A stretch of 64,000 nucleotides of DNA from Algihabitans albus. GTDB taxonomy: Bacteria > Pseudomonadota > Alphaproteobacteria > Kiloniellales > DSM-21159. The stretch spans positions 186,001 through 250,000 of the forward strand of contig NZ_QXNY01000005.1 in the NCBI RefSeq assembly GCF_003572205.1, written 5' to 3'. Shown here piece after piece: positions 51,069-58,444 of the stretch; the first letter of the stretch is position 1; each line of letters opens with the position of its first letter. The position numbers and the translations under genes are program-made. The notes under the pieces were generated by a model. The model was not told the DNA's origin and made no database searches. It was given only the letters and a program-made list of their open reading frames with translations.

Positions 51069-51854
51069 TTAGCGCATCTGGGTGACGCTGCGCATCATCT
51101 CGTCGGAAGCCTGGATGACTTTGGAGTTCATCTCGTAGGCGCGCTGGGCGGTGATCAGATTGGTGATTTCCTGCACGACGTTGACGTTGGAGGTCTCAAG
51201 CGCACCCTGCAGGATCGTTCCGTAGCCCTCGGTTCCCGGCGCCGCGACGTTGGCGGCACCGGACGCGACCGTCTCCAGGAAGAGGTTGTCGCCGATCGCT
51301 TCCAGACCTGCTTCGTTGGCGAAGGTCGCCAGCTCGAGCTGGCCGACGTTGGTCGGCGCGACCTGTCCCTGAATGTCGACCCAGACCTCGCCGCTGGCAT
51401 TGATCGTTACGCCGCTGGCGTCGAGCGGGATGGTGATGCCGGGCTGAACCAGATAGCCGTCCGGGGTTACCAGATCGCCGTCCGGCGAAAGCTGGAAGGA
51501 GCCGGCGCGGCTATAGCCGGTGTCCCCGCTGGGGAGTTCCACCTGGAAGTAACCCTTGCCGTTGACGGCGATGTCGAAGGTGTTGTCGGTGATCGTGATG
51601 TTGCCCTGCTCGGTGATGCGGTACACCGCGGCCGCCTTCACGCCGAGACCGACCTGCACGCCAGAGGGGACAATCGTGCCGGCGTCCGAGGATGCGGAGC
51701 CGACCCGGCGCAGATCCTGATAGAGCAGATCGTGGAACTCCGTGCGGCCACGCTTGTAGCCGGTGGTGTTCATGTTGGCGATGTTGTTGGAGATCACCTC
51801 CACGTTCATCTGCTGGGCCAACATGCCCGTGGCGCCAATGCTTAGGGACCTCAT
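51069..51854 (-). CDS. flgG: Distal rod protein FlgG
   Basis: Makes the distal rod. 261 residues, the standard length; N-terminal RSLSIGATGMLAQQMNVEVISNNIANMNTTGYKRGR, the specific YQDLRRVGS rod segment, and the C-terminal NVVQEITNLITAQRAYEMNSKVIQASDEMM. The ATG at 51854 gives this canonical N-terminus. It follows flgF by about 40 bases. Confidence 0.96.
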   Translation of the reverse strand: MRSLSIGATGMLAQQMNVEVISNNIANMNTTGYKRGRTEFHDLLYQDLRRVGSASSDAGTIVPSGVQVGLGVKAAAVYRITEQGNITITDNTFDIAVNGKGYFQVELPSGDTGYSRAGSFQLSPDGDLVTPDGYLVQPGITIPLDASGVTINASGEVWVDIQGQVAPTNVGQLELATFANEAGLEAIGDNLFLETVASGAANVAAPGTEGYGTILQGALETSNVNVVQEITNLITAQRAYEMNSKVIQASDEMMRSVTQMR

Positions 51855-51894
51855 GGTCGCTTCTCCCGTGTCGCAGTCGCTTGCCGGATGTCGT

Positions 51895-52653
51895 CTAGGC
51901 CGAGCGGCCTGCCAGGGTCTGGATGGCCCGGCGCTGACGTTCGTGCTCGGACTCAACCATCTTGCCGGCGGACTGGTAGCTGTTGACGGTCTGGATGAGC
52001 TTGGTCATCTCGACCACGCCCTTGACGTTGGATTTCTCGATGAAGCCCTGGAGGATCTCGCTGCCGTCGGCCGGCAAGGCAGCCTGATCGTCGGCGCGGA
52101 AGAGGACGTCGGCGTCCTTCTTCAGGGCGTATTCGTTTTCGAACTGAACCAGACGGATCCGACCGACCTGGACGGCATCGCCGCCAGCCTGCTCGTGATA
52201 GGACACCGTCCCGTCGCGGGCCACGTCGATCCGTCCGGCCGTATCCGGCACCACCATCGGCTGACCGGCCTCGTTCAGCAGAGGCAGGCCTGAAGTGGTG
52301 ACGATCTGGCCGTCCGCGTCCAGCATGAAGGCGCCGTTGCGGGTGTAGCGCTCGCCGTTTTCGCTCTCCACGGCGAAGAAGCCGTCGCCGCTGATGGCCA
52401 GGTCGAGCGGGTTGTCCGTCGCTGTCTTGGCCCCTTCGCTCAGATCCCGCACCGTGGCGATGTCCTGCACGTAGGAAATCTTGCGCAGTCCGGCGGGAAC
52501 CTTGTCCTTCGTATTGGCCAGGTATTCGACGAACAGCATGGACTCGCCGCGGTAGCCGGGGGTGTCCATGTTGGCGATGTTGTTGGAGATGACGTCCAAT
52601 TCGCGGCGCAAAGCGGCCTGACGCGATAGGGCGACGTACCCTGGGGTTTCCAT
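51895..52653 (-). CDS. flgF: Proximal rod protein FlgF
   Basis: A rod subunit of 252 residues. It has the rod/hook N-terminal motif ALRRELDVISNNIANMDTPGYRGESMLF, the FlgF/FlgG-type DLAISGDGFFAVESENGERYTRNGAF strand region and the C-terminal KSNVKGVVEMTKLIQTVNSYQSAGKM helix. It is the first gene of flgF-flgG-flgA-flgH, with a sigma-54-like promoter 80-105 bases upstream. Confidence 0.94.
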   Translation of the reverse strand: METPGYVALSRQAALRRELDVISNNIANMDTPGYRGESMLFVEYLANTKDKVPAGLRKISYVQDIATVRDLSEGAKTATDNPLDLAISGDGFFAVESENGERYTRNGAFMLDADGQIVTTSGLPLLNEAGQPMVVPDTAGRIDVARDGTVSYHEQAGGDAVQVGRIRLVQFENEYALKKDADVLFRADDQAALPADGSEILQGFIEKSNVKGVVEMTKLIQTVNSYQSAGKMVESEHERQRRAIQTLAGRSA

Positions 52654-52743
52654 CGATCGAACTCTTTTCCGTCCAGTCTTCGACTTGGGTCTGGTGTCCG
52701 CGGGCTGTCATTGGGGTGCAGCCTGTCGGACGCCAACCTCTAT

Positions 52744-52758
52744 GCAGATCGCATGCCA
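52744..52758 (-). promoter_or_regulatory. Sigma-54-like promoter of flgF-flgG-flgA-flgH
   Basis: The minus strand reads TGGCATGCGATCTGC: TGGCAT and CTGC with correct -24/-12 spacing, two mismatches from consensus. The start of transcription would be near 52733, about 80 bases before flgF. The 315-base flgF-fliL gap holds no gene. Confidence 0.65.
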
Positions 52759-52832
52759 AGACGGCTACTCCAGGAAAACTGCGCTGTTTGGAGGCGGCGA
52801 GACCTCATCGACGGCCGCCCGGGCGGGACGGT

Positions 52833-52848
52833 CGGCAAGTTTTGCCCG
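52833..52848. promoter_or_regulatory. FlbD-like enhancer element upstream of flgF
   Basis: CGGCAAGTTTTGCCCG is an imperfect palindrome (GGCAA-GTT-TTGCC core), about 75 bases upstream of the flgF -24 element. It is 14/16 identical to CGGCAAGATTTTCCCG before flagellin 2. It also lies 120 bases before fliL, where it could act on the divergent operon. Confidence 0.55.
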
Positions 52849-52968
52849 TGAGAAGGGACGTCTCTGCCGTAGGTCAACGGCCTGTTAACCAGACGAGCCC
52901 TAGGGTGCGCCCTACACTACCGGCGGAATGGACTGCCGGTTGCTCAGGATGAGGGATGGGCCGAGGTC

Positions 52969-53493
52969 ATGGCCGAACAGACGATGGACGGTCAGGACGA
53001 GGACGTCGAGGTCGAGGCGCTGCCGCGCAAGGGTGGGCTCAGCGGAAAGAAGCTGGTTCTATTCGTCGTGGTGCCGTTGCTGCTGATTATCGGCGGTGGC
53101 GCAGGTGCCTACTTCATGGGTGTCTTCGGTGGCGGCGAGGAACCGGCCGCGGAAGAGCAAGTGGAAGAGCAAAAGGAAGAGGCCCACGCGGCCATCTTCC
53201 ACGACCTGCCGGATATGCTGGTCAATCTCAACACGGGCGGACGCCGCTCCAGCTTCCTGAAGCTGTCGGTGGCGCTTGAACTCACGTCCGATCAGGACAT
53301 GGCCCGTATTCAGGAAGTCCAACCGCGGATTATCGACTCCTTTCAAGTGTATCTGCGCGAGCTTCGGATCGAGGATCTCAGCGGTTCGGCCGGCTTGCAG
53401 CGTTTGCGCGAGGAGTTGCTGTTGCGGGTGAATGCTGCCGCTCATCCGATCGAGGTGCGCGACGTACTCTTCAAGCAGATGCTGGTGCAATAG
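52969..53493 (+). CDS. fliL: Flagellar basal body-associated protein FliL
   Basis: An inner-membrane protein that surrounds and supports the stator units. 174 residues: cytoplasmic acidic N-terminus, one membrane helix (KLVLFVVVPLLLIIGGGAGAYFM), then the periplasmic FliL domain (FHDLPDMLVNLNTGGRRSSFLKLSVALEL; RLREELLLRVN; PIEVRDVLFKQMLVQ). It starts the fliL-fliM operon on the plus strand, divergent from flgF. Confidence 0.94.
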   Translation: MAEQTMDGQDEDVEVEALPRKGGLSGKKLVLFVVVPLLLIIGGGAGAYFMGVFGGGEEPAAEEQVEEQKEEAHAAIFHDLPDMLVNLNTGGRRSSFLKLSVALELTSDQDMARIQEVQPRIIDSFQVYLRELRIEDLSGSAGLQRLREELLLRVNAAAHPIEVRDVLFKQMLVQ

Positions 53494-53510
53494 GCCGATG
53501 GGGCGCAGGC

Positions 53511-54629
53511 ATGGCTGACGAAGACGGACAGGAAACGGCGGACGAGGAGGTCGACCAGGAGGCCATGATGGCCGAGTGGGAGGCTATGGCCGAATCCGAG
53601 GAGGACGGTGAGGACGAAGACGATCCCATGGCCGCGGCCATGGGTGTCGGGTCGTCCCGGGTGCTCGACCAAAGCGAAATCGACTCCCTGTTGGGTGTCG
53701 ATGACGGCGACGGTGCCGAAGAAGACGGTCACGGCATCAAGGCGATCCTGAATTCCGCCTTGGTATCTTACGAACGTCTGCCGATGCTCGAGGTCGTCTT
53801 CGACCGCCTCGTGCGCATGATGTCGACCTCCTTGCGGAACTTCACGTCCGACAACGTCGAGGTCAGTCTCGACAACATCACCTCGGCCCGCTTCGGCGAT
53901 TATCTCAACTCGATCCCGCTACCGGCCATGCTCGCGGTCTTCAAGGCGGAGGAGTGGGACAACTTCGGCCTCATGGTGGTCGACAGTGCCTTGATCTACT
54001 CCATCGTCGACGTGCTGCTCGGTGGTCGCCGCGGCACTGCGGCGATGCGGATCGAGGGGCGCCCCTATACGACGATCGAGCGCAATCTGGTCGAGCGGAT
54101 GATGCATGTCGTGCTCTCCGACCTTTCGGCCGCCTTCGATCCCCTGTCTCCGGTCACCTTCCGCTTCGAGCGGCTGGAAACCAATCCCCGGTTCGCGGCG
54201 ATCGCGCGCCACGGTAACGCCGCCATTGTCACCAAGCTGCGGATCGACATGGAAGATCGCGGCGGCCGGATCGAGTTGGTGCTGCCCTATGCCACGATCG
54301 AACCGGTCCGCGAGTTGTTGCTGCAGATGTTCATGGGCGAGAAGTTCGGCCGCGATTCGATTTGGGAAGGCCACCTCACCGCCGAACTCTGGCAGACCGA
54401 AGTCAATCTGCAGGCGGTTCTGGATACGGTCGAGTTGAAACTGGGCGACGTTCTGAACTGGACGGTCGGCAGTCGCCTGGAACTGAACTGCACACCGCAT
54501 TCGAAAGTGCATCTGCACTGCGGTGAAGCTGCGATGTTCAACGGTAACATGGGGCGACGCAGCGGCCAGATCGCCGTGCGTATCGCCGATAAGCTGGTCC
54601 GCCAAACCGACGAGGAGGACGACGCTTGA
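53511..54629 (+). CDS. fliM: Flagellar motor switch protein FliM
   Basis: The C-ring protein that binds phosphorylated CheY and sets rotation direction. 372 residues: an unusually long acidic leader (about 50 residues), then the CheY-binding motif LDQSEIDSLLGV, the middle domain (YERLPMLEVVFDRLVRMMSTSLRNFTSDNVEV) and the C-terminal SpoA domain (LKLGDVLNWTVGSRLELNC). Family members begin with the EIDALL motif near residue 5, so the acidic leader is odd; no later ATG precedes the motif except MAAAMGVG. It follows fliL by 17 bases. Confidence 0.95.
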   Translation: MADEDGQETADEEVDQEAMMAEWEAMAESEEDGEDEDDPMAAAMGVGSSRVLDQSEIDSLLGVDDGDGAEEDGHGIKAILNSALVSYERLPMLEVVFDRLVRMMSTSLRNFTSDNVEVSLDNITSARFGDYLNSIPLPAMLAVFKAEEWDNFGLMVVDSALIYSIVDVLLGGRRGTAAMRIEGRPYTTIERNLVERMMHVVLSDLSAAFDPLSPVTFRFERLETNPRFAAIARHGNAAIVTKLRIDMEDRGGRIELVLPYATIEPVRELLLQMFMGEKFGRDSIWEGHLTAELWQTEVNLQAVLDTVELKLGDVLNWTVGSRLELNCTPHSKVHLHCGEAAMFNGNMGRRSGQIAVRIADKLVRQTDEEDDA

Positions 54630-55072
54630 GCTTCTCCCTGATCTTTGACGGTGCCCTGGCAGCCTTGCTGATGGCGACGATCGCCTACGCTGTCATTCTC
54701 AATCGCAAACTTACCGAGCTGCGCAATTCGCGCTCGGAGATGGAGCGTCTCATCGGCGAGTTCGCCGAGGCGACGCAACAGGCCGAGCAGGGTGTCACTG
54801 CGCTGCACGAACGTGCCGAGCAAGCCAGTGGCACTCTCGATCAGCGGGTCTCCGATGCCGAGGCCCGGGTCGAGGAGGCACGTAAGCTGGCCGACGATCT
54901 CGCCTTCATGATCGATAGAGGGGGGCGTCTGGCCGATCGGCTCGAGCATGATGTGAGCAGTTCGATCAAGAAGACCGAAACCAGTGTGACCTCTCCAGCC
55001 CCGGCTCCGGCCGCGGCTCCAGCTGACTCGCCCGAGGCTCAGCTTCTGCGTACGCTCGACCGCGTGCGTTGA
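54626..55072 (+). CDS. DUF6468 membrane-anchored coiled-coil protein
   Basis: 148 residues, start overlapping the fliM stop (ATGA). One N-terminal membrane helix (LIFDGALAALLMATIAYAVIL) is followed by a long charged coiled coil (LTELRNSRSEMERLIGEFAEAT onward) and a Pro/Ala-rich tail ending in LLRTLDRVR. This matches DUF6468, found almost only between fliM and motE in alphaproteobacteria. The function is unknown; the topology suggests a partner of the motor or MotE. Confidence 0.8.
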   Translation: MSFSLIFDGALAALLMATIAYAVILNRKLTELRNSRSEMERLIGEFAEATQQAEQGVTALHERAEQASGTLDQRVSDAEARVEEARKLADDLAFMIDRGGRLADRLEHDVSSSIKKTETSVTSPAPAPAAAPADSPEAQLLRTLDRVR

Positions 55073-55103
55073 TCGGTTCCAGGAAGGACAAGAGGCCAAG
55101 AAG

Positions 55104-55775
55104 ATGCGTGTTCGCTTACTCCCACTTGTGATCGCCGTTGCGGTCGTGACTCTCGGCTTTCGCCTGGAGGCGGTCCGCGAAGGTGTAGCTGCCGTTGCAC
55201 AGGAGGCGCCGCCCGCTGCGGCTCCGACCGATCCGCTGCCGGTTCCTACCGAGCCGCCGGCCGCGCCGTCCGACGCCCTCTCGAACGTCGAGGCGACGGA
55301 CCCGCCGACAATGGACAGCCAGGCTTTGTTGAGCGCCTTGCCGACCGACCCCTTCGCCTTGACCGACAGCGAGATCGAGCTTCTGCAAGCTCTCTCGGAG
55401 CGACGCGCCGAACTCGAACAACGCGAAGCGGAGTTGGAGACGCGCGAGGCGTTGCTGACTGCTGCCGAAGCGCGCATCGAACAGAAGATTACCGAGCTCG
55501 AGCAGCTCCAGTCGACCATCGAGGAACTGCTCGTCGCCCACGACGAGCAGGAGCAGGCCCAACTCGATTCCCTGGTCAAGATCTATGAGGCCATGAAGCC
55601 GAAGGATGCGGCCCGGATCTTCGAAGAACTCGAAATGGCGGTGCTTTTGAACGTCGTGGAGAACATGAAGGAACGGAAGACGGCCCCGATCCTGGCCGAA
55701 ATGAATCCGACGAAGGCAAAGGCCGTCACGCTCGAACTGGCGCAGCGCCGAGATTTGCCGATCCCACGCCAGTAG
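55104..55775 (+). CDS. MotE-like periplasmic protein (MgtE-N domain)
   Basis: 223 residues: N-terminal membrane helix or signal, a Pro/Ala-rich spacer, a coiled coil (about 95-145) and the C-terminal MgtE-N-like domain LVKIYEAMKPKDAARIFEELEMAVLLNVVENMKERKTAPILAEM. In rhizobia MotE is a periplasmic chaperone that keeps MotC stable. No MotC is seen in the window. It follows the DUF6468 gene by 31 bases. Confidence 0.82.
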   Translation: MRVRLLPLVIAVAVVTLGFRLEAVREGVAAVAQEAPPAAAPTDPLPVPTEPPAAPSDALSNVEATDPPTMDSQALLSALPTDPFALTDSEIELLQALSERRAELEQREAELETREALLTAAEARIEQKITELEQLQSTIEELLVAHDEQEQAQLDSLVKIYEAMKPKDAARIFEELEMAVLLNVVENMKERKTAPILAEMNPTKAKAVTLELAQRRDLPIPRQ

Positions 55776-55827
55776 ATCCAAAAAATCGGAGACAGGTGCC
55801 AGAGTAAGTTACGAAAGAAGAAGCGTT

Positions 55828-55842
55828 TTTACCTGGTATTAA
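55828..55842 (+). promoter_or_regulatory. CtrA-like box upstream of cheY
   Basis: TTTA-N7-TTAA, one mismatch from consensus, about 90 bases before the cheY start in an AT-richer gap. Together with the 155-base spacing it suggests that cheY-cheZ has its own promoter. Confidence 0.4.
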
Positions 55843-55930
55843 GACCAAACCGATAGTGTCGTTTTCAGTCACTAACCTTTCGGGTCAAACGCGCGTAGGC
55901 GACACCCGACGACTGCTTCAGGAGAAGGAT

Positions 55931-56320
55931 ATGAGCGCCGTCGACATGAACATGCCGATCTTAATCGTCGACGACTACAAGACGATGCTTCGGATTATTC
56001 GCAACCTGCTCAAGCAACTCGGTTTCGACAATGTCGACGAGGCAACCGATGGGTCTATGGCGCTGCAGAAGCTCCGCGACAAGAGCTACTCGCTGGTTAT
56101 CTCCGACTGGAACATGGAGCCGATGAGTGGCCTTCAGTTGCTGAAAGAGGTGCGCTCCGACGGTCAGCTCTCTGGTCTGCCTTTCGTCATGATCACGGCT
56201 GAGAGCAAGACGGAGAACGTGGTCGCCGCCAAGCAGGCAGGTGTCACCAACTACATCGTGAAGCCTTTCAACGCCGCCACGCTCAAGACGAAGCTCAGTG
56301 CCGTCATAGGCAATTTCTAA
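55931..56320 (+). CDS. cheY: Chemotaxis response regulator CheY
   Basis: A single receiver domain of 129 residues that carries the signal from CheA to FliM. Key residues are all present: Asp14-Asp15 in IVDDYKT, the phosphorylated Asp59 in SDWNMEPMSG, Thr89 in MITAES and Lys111 in IVKPF. The start is the ATG at 55931, preceded by AGGAGAAGG; the upstream open frame includes promoter sequence. cheZ follows by 25 bases. Confidence 0.95.
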   Translation: MSAVDMNMPILIVDDYKTMLRIIRNLLKQLGFDNVDEATDGSMALQKLRDKSYSLVISDWNMEPMSGLQLLKEVRSDGQLSGLPFVMITAESKTENVVAAKQAGVTNYIVKPFNAATLKTKLSAVIGNF

Positions 56321-56345
56321 TCAGAGGCGCAAGGGAGGCCGGAGC

Positions 56346-57011
56346 ATGACCGCGCTGGCTCAACAGAACGATTTGCAGGCGCGCCTGGCCGAGTTCGGCC
56401 GGCGTCACCCTAAGATCGATCCAAAGGATCTGGTCGATGTGGTCGAGGCGATCATGACCTCGGCTGACGGCGACCTCTCCTCGGTCAACTTGAAGCTTTA
56501 CGCCGAGATCGAGCAGTTGGCTGTCTATATCCAGCGCGCACGGGAAGAGATCGCGTGCTTGCGTCCGGATGAGATTACGGCTGAACACATTCCGGTCGCC
56601 GGCGAGGAACTGGAGGCGGTGGTTGGCGCGACCGAGCAGGCGACGAACACCATCATGGAGTCGGTCGAGACGATCGAAGGCCTGACCAGTCAGATGCCGC
56701 AGGAGGTTTCCGAGCAAGTCGTCGACGCGGTCACTCAGGTGTACGAAGCCTGCGGATTTCAGGACATCACGGGTCAGCGCATCAAGAAGGTTGTCAGTAC
56801 GCTGACCCAGATCGAAGAGAAGGTCCACGCCTTGCTGGGCGCGTTCGGCCAGGACGGTCAGATCGAGGCGGCCAAGGCTCGGGCGGCCAAGACTGAGAAG
56901 CCGAAGACCGATGACCCGCCGTCCGACGCCGATCTGCTCAATGGACCGCAAATGACTGATAACGCGATCAGTCAAGATGATATCGACGCGCTGCTCGCTA
57001 GCTTCGACTAA
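56346..57011 (+). CDS. cheZ: CheY-P phosphatase CheZ
   Basis: 221 residues forming a long helical hairpin. The catalytic segment is CGFQDITGQRIKKV, with Asp140 and Gln144 matching E. coli Asp143 and Gln147. A flexible acidic/Pro linker (about 170-205) leads to the C-terminal CheY-binding helix ISQDDIDALLASFD, which is nearly the FliM EIDALL motif. It is directly after cheY, 25 bases away. Confidence 0.93.
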   Translation: MTALAQQNDLQARLAEFGRRHPKIDPKDLVDVVEAIMTSADGDLSSVNLKLYAEIEQLAVYIQRAREEIACLRPDEITAEHIPVAGEELEAVVGATEQATNTIMESVETIEGLTSQMPQEVSEQVVDAVTQVYEACGFQDITGQRIKKVVSTLTQIEEKVHALLGAFGQDGQIEAAKARAAKTEKPKTDDPPSDADLLNGPQMTDNAISQDDIDALLASFD

Positions 57012-57026
57012 CGTCGCGGAGAGGTC

Positions 57027-57707
57027 ATGCGCCTGCCTCGGCGTCACGGCAAAACGGTCGGTTCCGACCCCAATATCGTCGCGCTGCTCAGCCTCAAGCT
57101 GTTGCTGCTGGCTTTCTTTATTCTGCTGACCGCGATCTCCGACTTCGAGGAAGAGAAAGTCGTTCTGGTCGTCGGATCCATCAACGACGCCTTCGATGGT
57201 CAGGTTCTGGCCGAAGAAGATCTCTCGCCGACCGATGCCGCGCTGGGTCCCATATCGGGCAGCGCCCAACTGGCTGCGCGCGTCGGCAATCTCTTCTCGT
57301 CCACGCTTCCGGCCGTACGTGTGGACCGGAACGATATCCTCGGAGAGTTACGGATCGAGCTCACGACCGACAGCCTTTTTCGAAACGGCGAACCGGAGCT
57401 TCAGGCCGGACCGGCCGTTCTTTTCAGCAGACTGGCACGCGCGTTGGGACCCGAGCGCCCGGATGCGGTGGATGCCCGGCTGGAAGTCTTGATCGGCGTT
57501 CCGCGTAACGACCTCTCTCTCATCGCTTCGCGTCCCTCGGAACTGGCGCTGCGCAGGGCCGGAATCCTGGCGCGAGACCTCGCCCGCCGTGGAGTGCCCT
57601 CGGCGGATCTGTCGGTCGGCCTCTTGCCCGGACTCGAGGGACGCACCCGCTTGATCCTGCGCGCGTCCGACCAGCCGCCCTCCAGCGCTCCGGAGGAAGG
57701 GTCGTGA
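57027..57707 (+). CDS. MotB-like protein lacking the ion-channel aspartate
   Basis: 226 residues. One N-terminal membrane helix (IVALLSLKLLLLAFFILLTAI), then a periplasmic part with a weak OmpA/MotB-like fold (ILGELRIELTTDSLFRNGEPELQ; RPSELALRRAGILARDLARRGV). Aligned on the shared FF pair with the true MotB next door, Ser22 stands where MotB has Asp33, so it should not conduct protons. The stop overlaps the motB start (GTGA). A structural partner of MotB is possible; the function is unproven. Confidence 0.65.
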   Translation: MRLPRRHGKTVGSDPNIVALLSLKLLLLAFFILLTAISDFEEEKVVLVVGSINDAFDGQVLAEEDLSPTDAALGPISGSAQLAARVGNLFSSTLPAVRVDRNDILGELRIELTTDSLFRNGEPELQAGPAVLFSRLARALGPERPDAVDARLEVLIGVPRNDLSLIASRPSELALRRAGILARDLARRGVPSADLSVGLLPGLEGRTRLILRASDQPPSSAPEEGS

Positions 57708-58444
57708 CGCTTCAGCAGGAGATACCGCCACTGCCTGAGGCAGCCGAGGCGATGAGGGGGTCAAGGTCGAACCAGCAGACCTGGATGGTCACCTTCACGG
57801 ACTTGATCGCGCTGCTTCTGACCTTCTTCGTGATGCTCTTCGCGATGATGTCGGTCCAGGCGGGCGGATGGCGCGACCTCACCAACAGCTTGGCGCAGGA
57901 GCTTCAAACCCTGGGTCCGCGGTCGGTAGCTCAGCCGAGTCAGATGCTGGATATGCCCAGCGTCCAAGTGGCGCCCGGTGCCAACCTCGATTACCTCGCA
58001 ACTCTGCTGCAGAGCCGTTTGGATGAGTTATCGGTCTTGAGCGAAGCGCGGATTCTGCGCAAAACCGATCATCTAAATATTTCCTTCCCTAGCGAACTGC
58101 TCTTCGCCCCCGGCACGACCACGCCGAAGGCCGATGCACGCGCGGCCTTGTTCGAACTGGGTGGACTTCTCCGGCATATCGATAACGTCGTCGAGGTTGC
58201 CGGTCATGCGGATCCGACCGCCATTCGCAACGGACCCTTCGTGTCGAACTGGGAGCTGTCGCTTGCCCGCGCGGCGGCGGTCGGCGCCTTGTTGCGCGCG
58301 GCTGGTGTCGAAGGCGAACTGACGGTGCTGGGGTACGGCGAGACGAGGTTCGACGCACTGCCGGACGGGTTGAGTTCAGTCGAGGCGCTTGCCCTTGCAC
58401 GCCGGGTCGAGATCCTGATCCACGAGAGTGCGGGGGAGCCGTGA
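57704..58444 (+). CDS. motB: Flagellar motor stator protein MotB
   Basis: 246 residues, GTG start overlapping the previous gene. The membrane helix WMVTFTDLIALLLTFFVMLFAMM carries the proton-binding Asp33, and the C-terminal OmpA-like peptidoglycan domain has SFPSELLFAPGTTTPKADARAALFELGGLL, VEVAGHADPTA and WELSLARAAAVGALL. The gene is among the motor genes, but no motA is present here. Confidence 0.9.
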   Translation: MTLQQEIPPLPEAAEAMRGSRSNQQTWMVTFTDLIALLLTFFVMLFAMMSVQAGGWRDLTNSLAQELQTLGPRSVAQPSQMLDMPSVQVAPGANLDYLATLLQSRLDELSVLSEARILRKTDHLNISFPSELLFAPGTTTPKADARAALFELGGLLRHIDNVVEVAGHADPTAIRNGPFVSNWELSLARAAAVGALLRAAGVEGELTVLGYGETRFDALPDGLSSVEALALARRVEILIHESAGEP

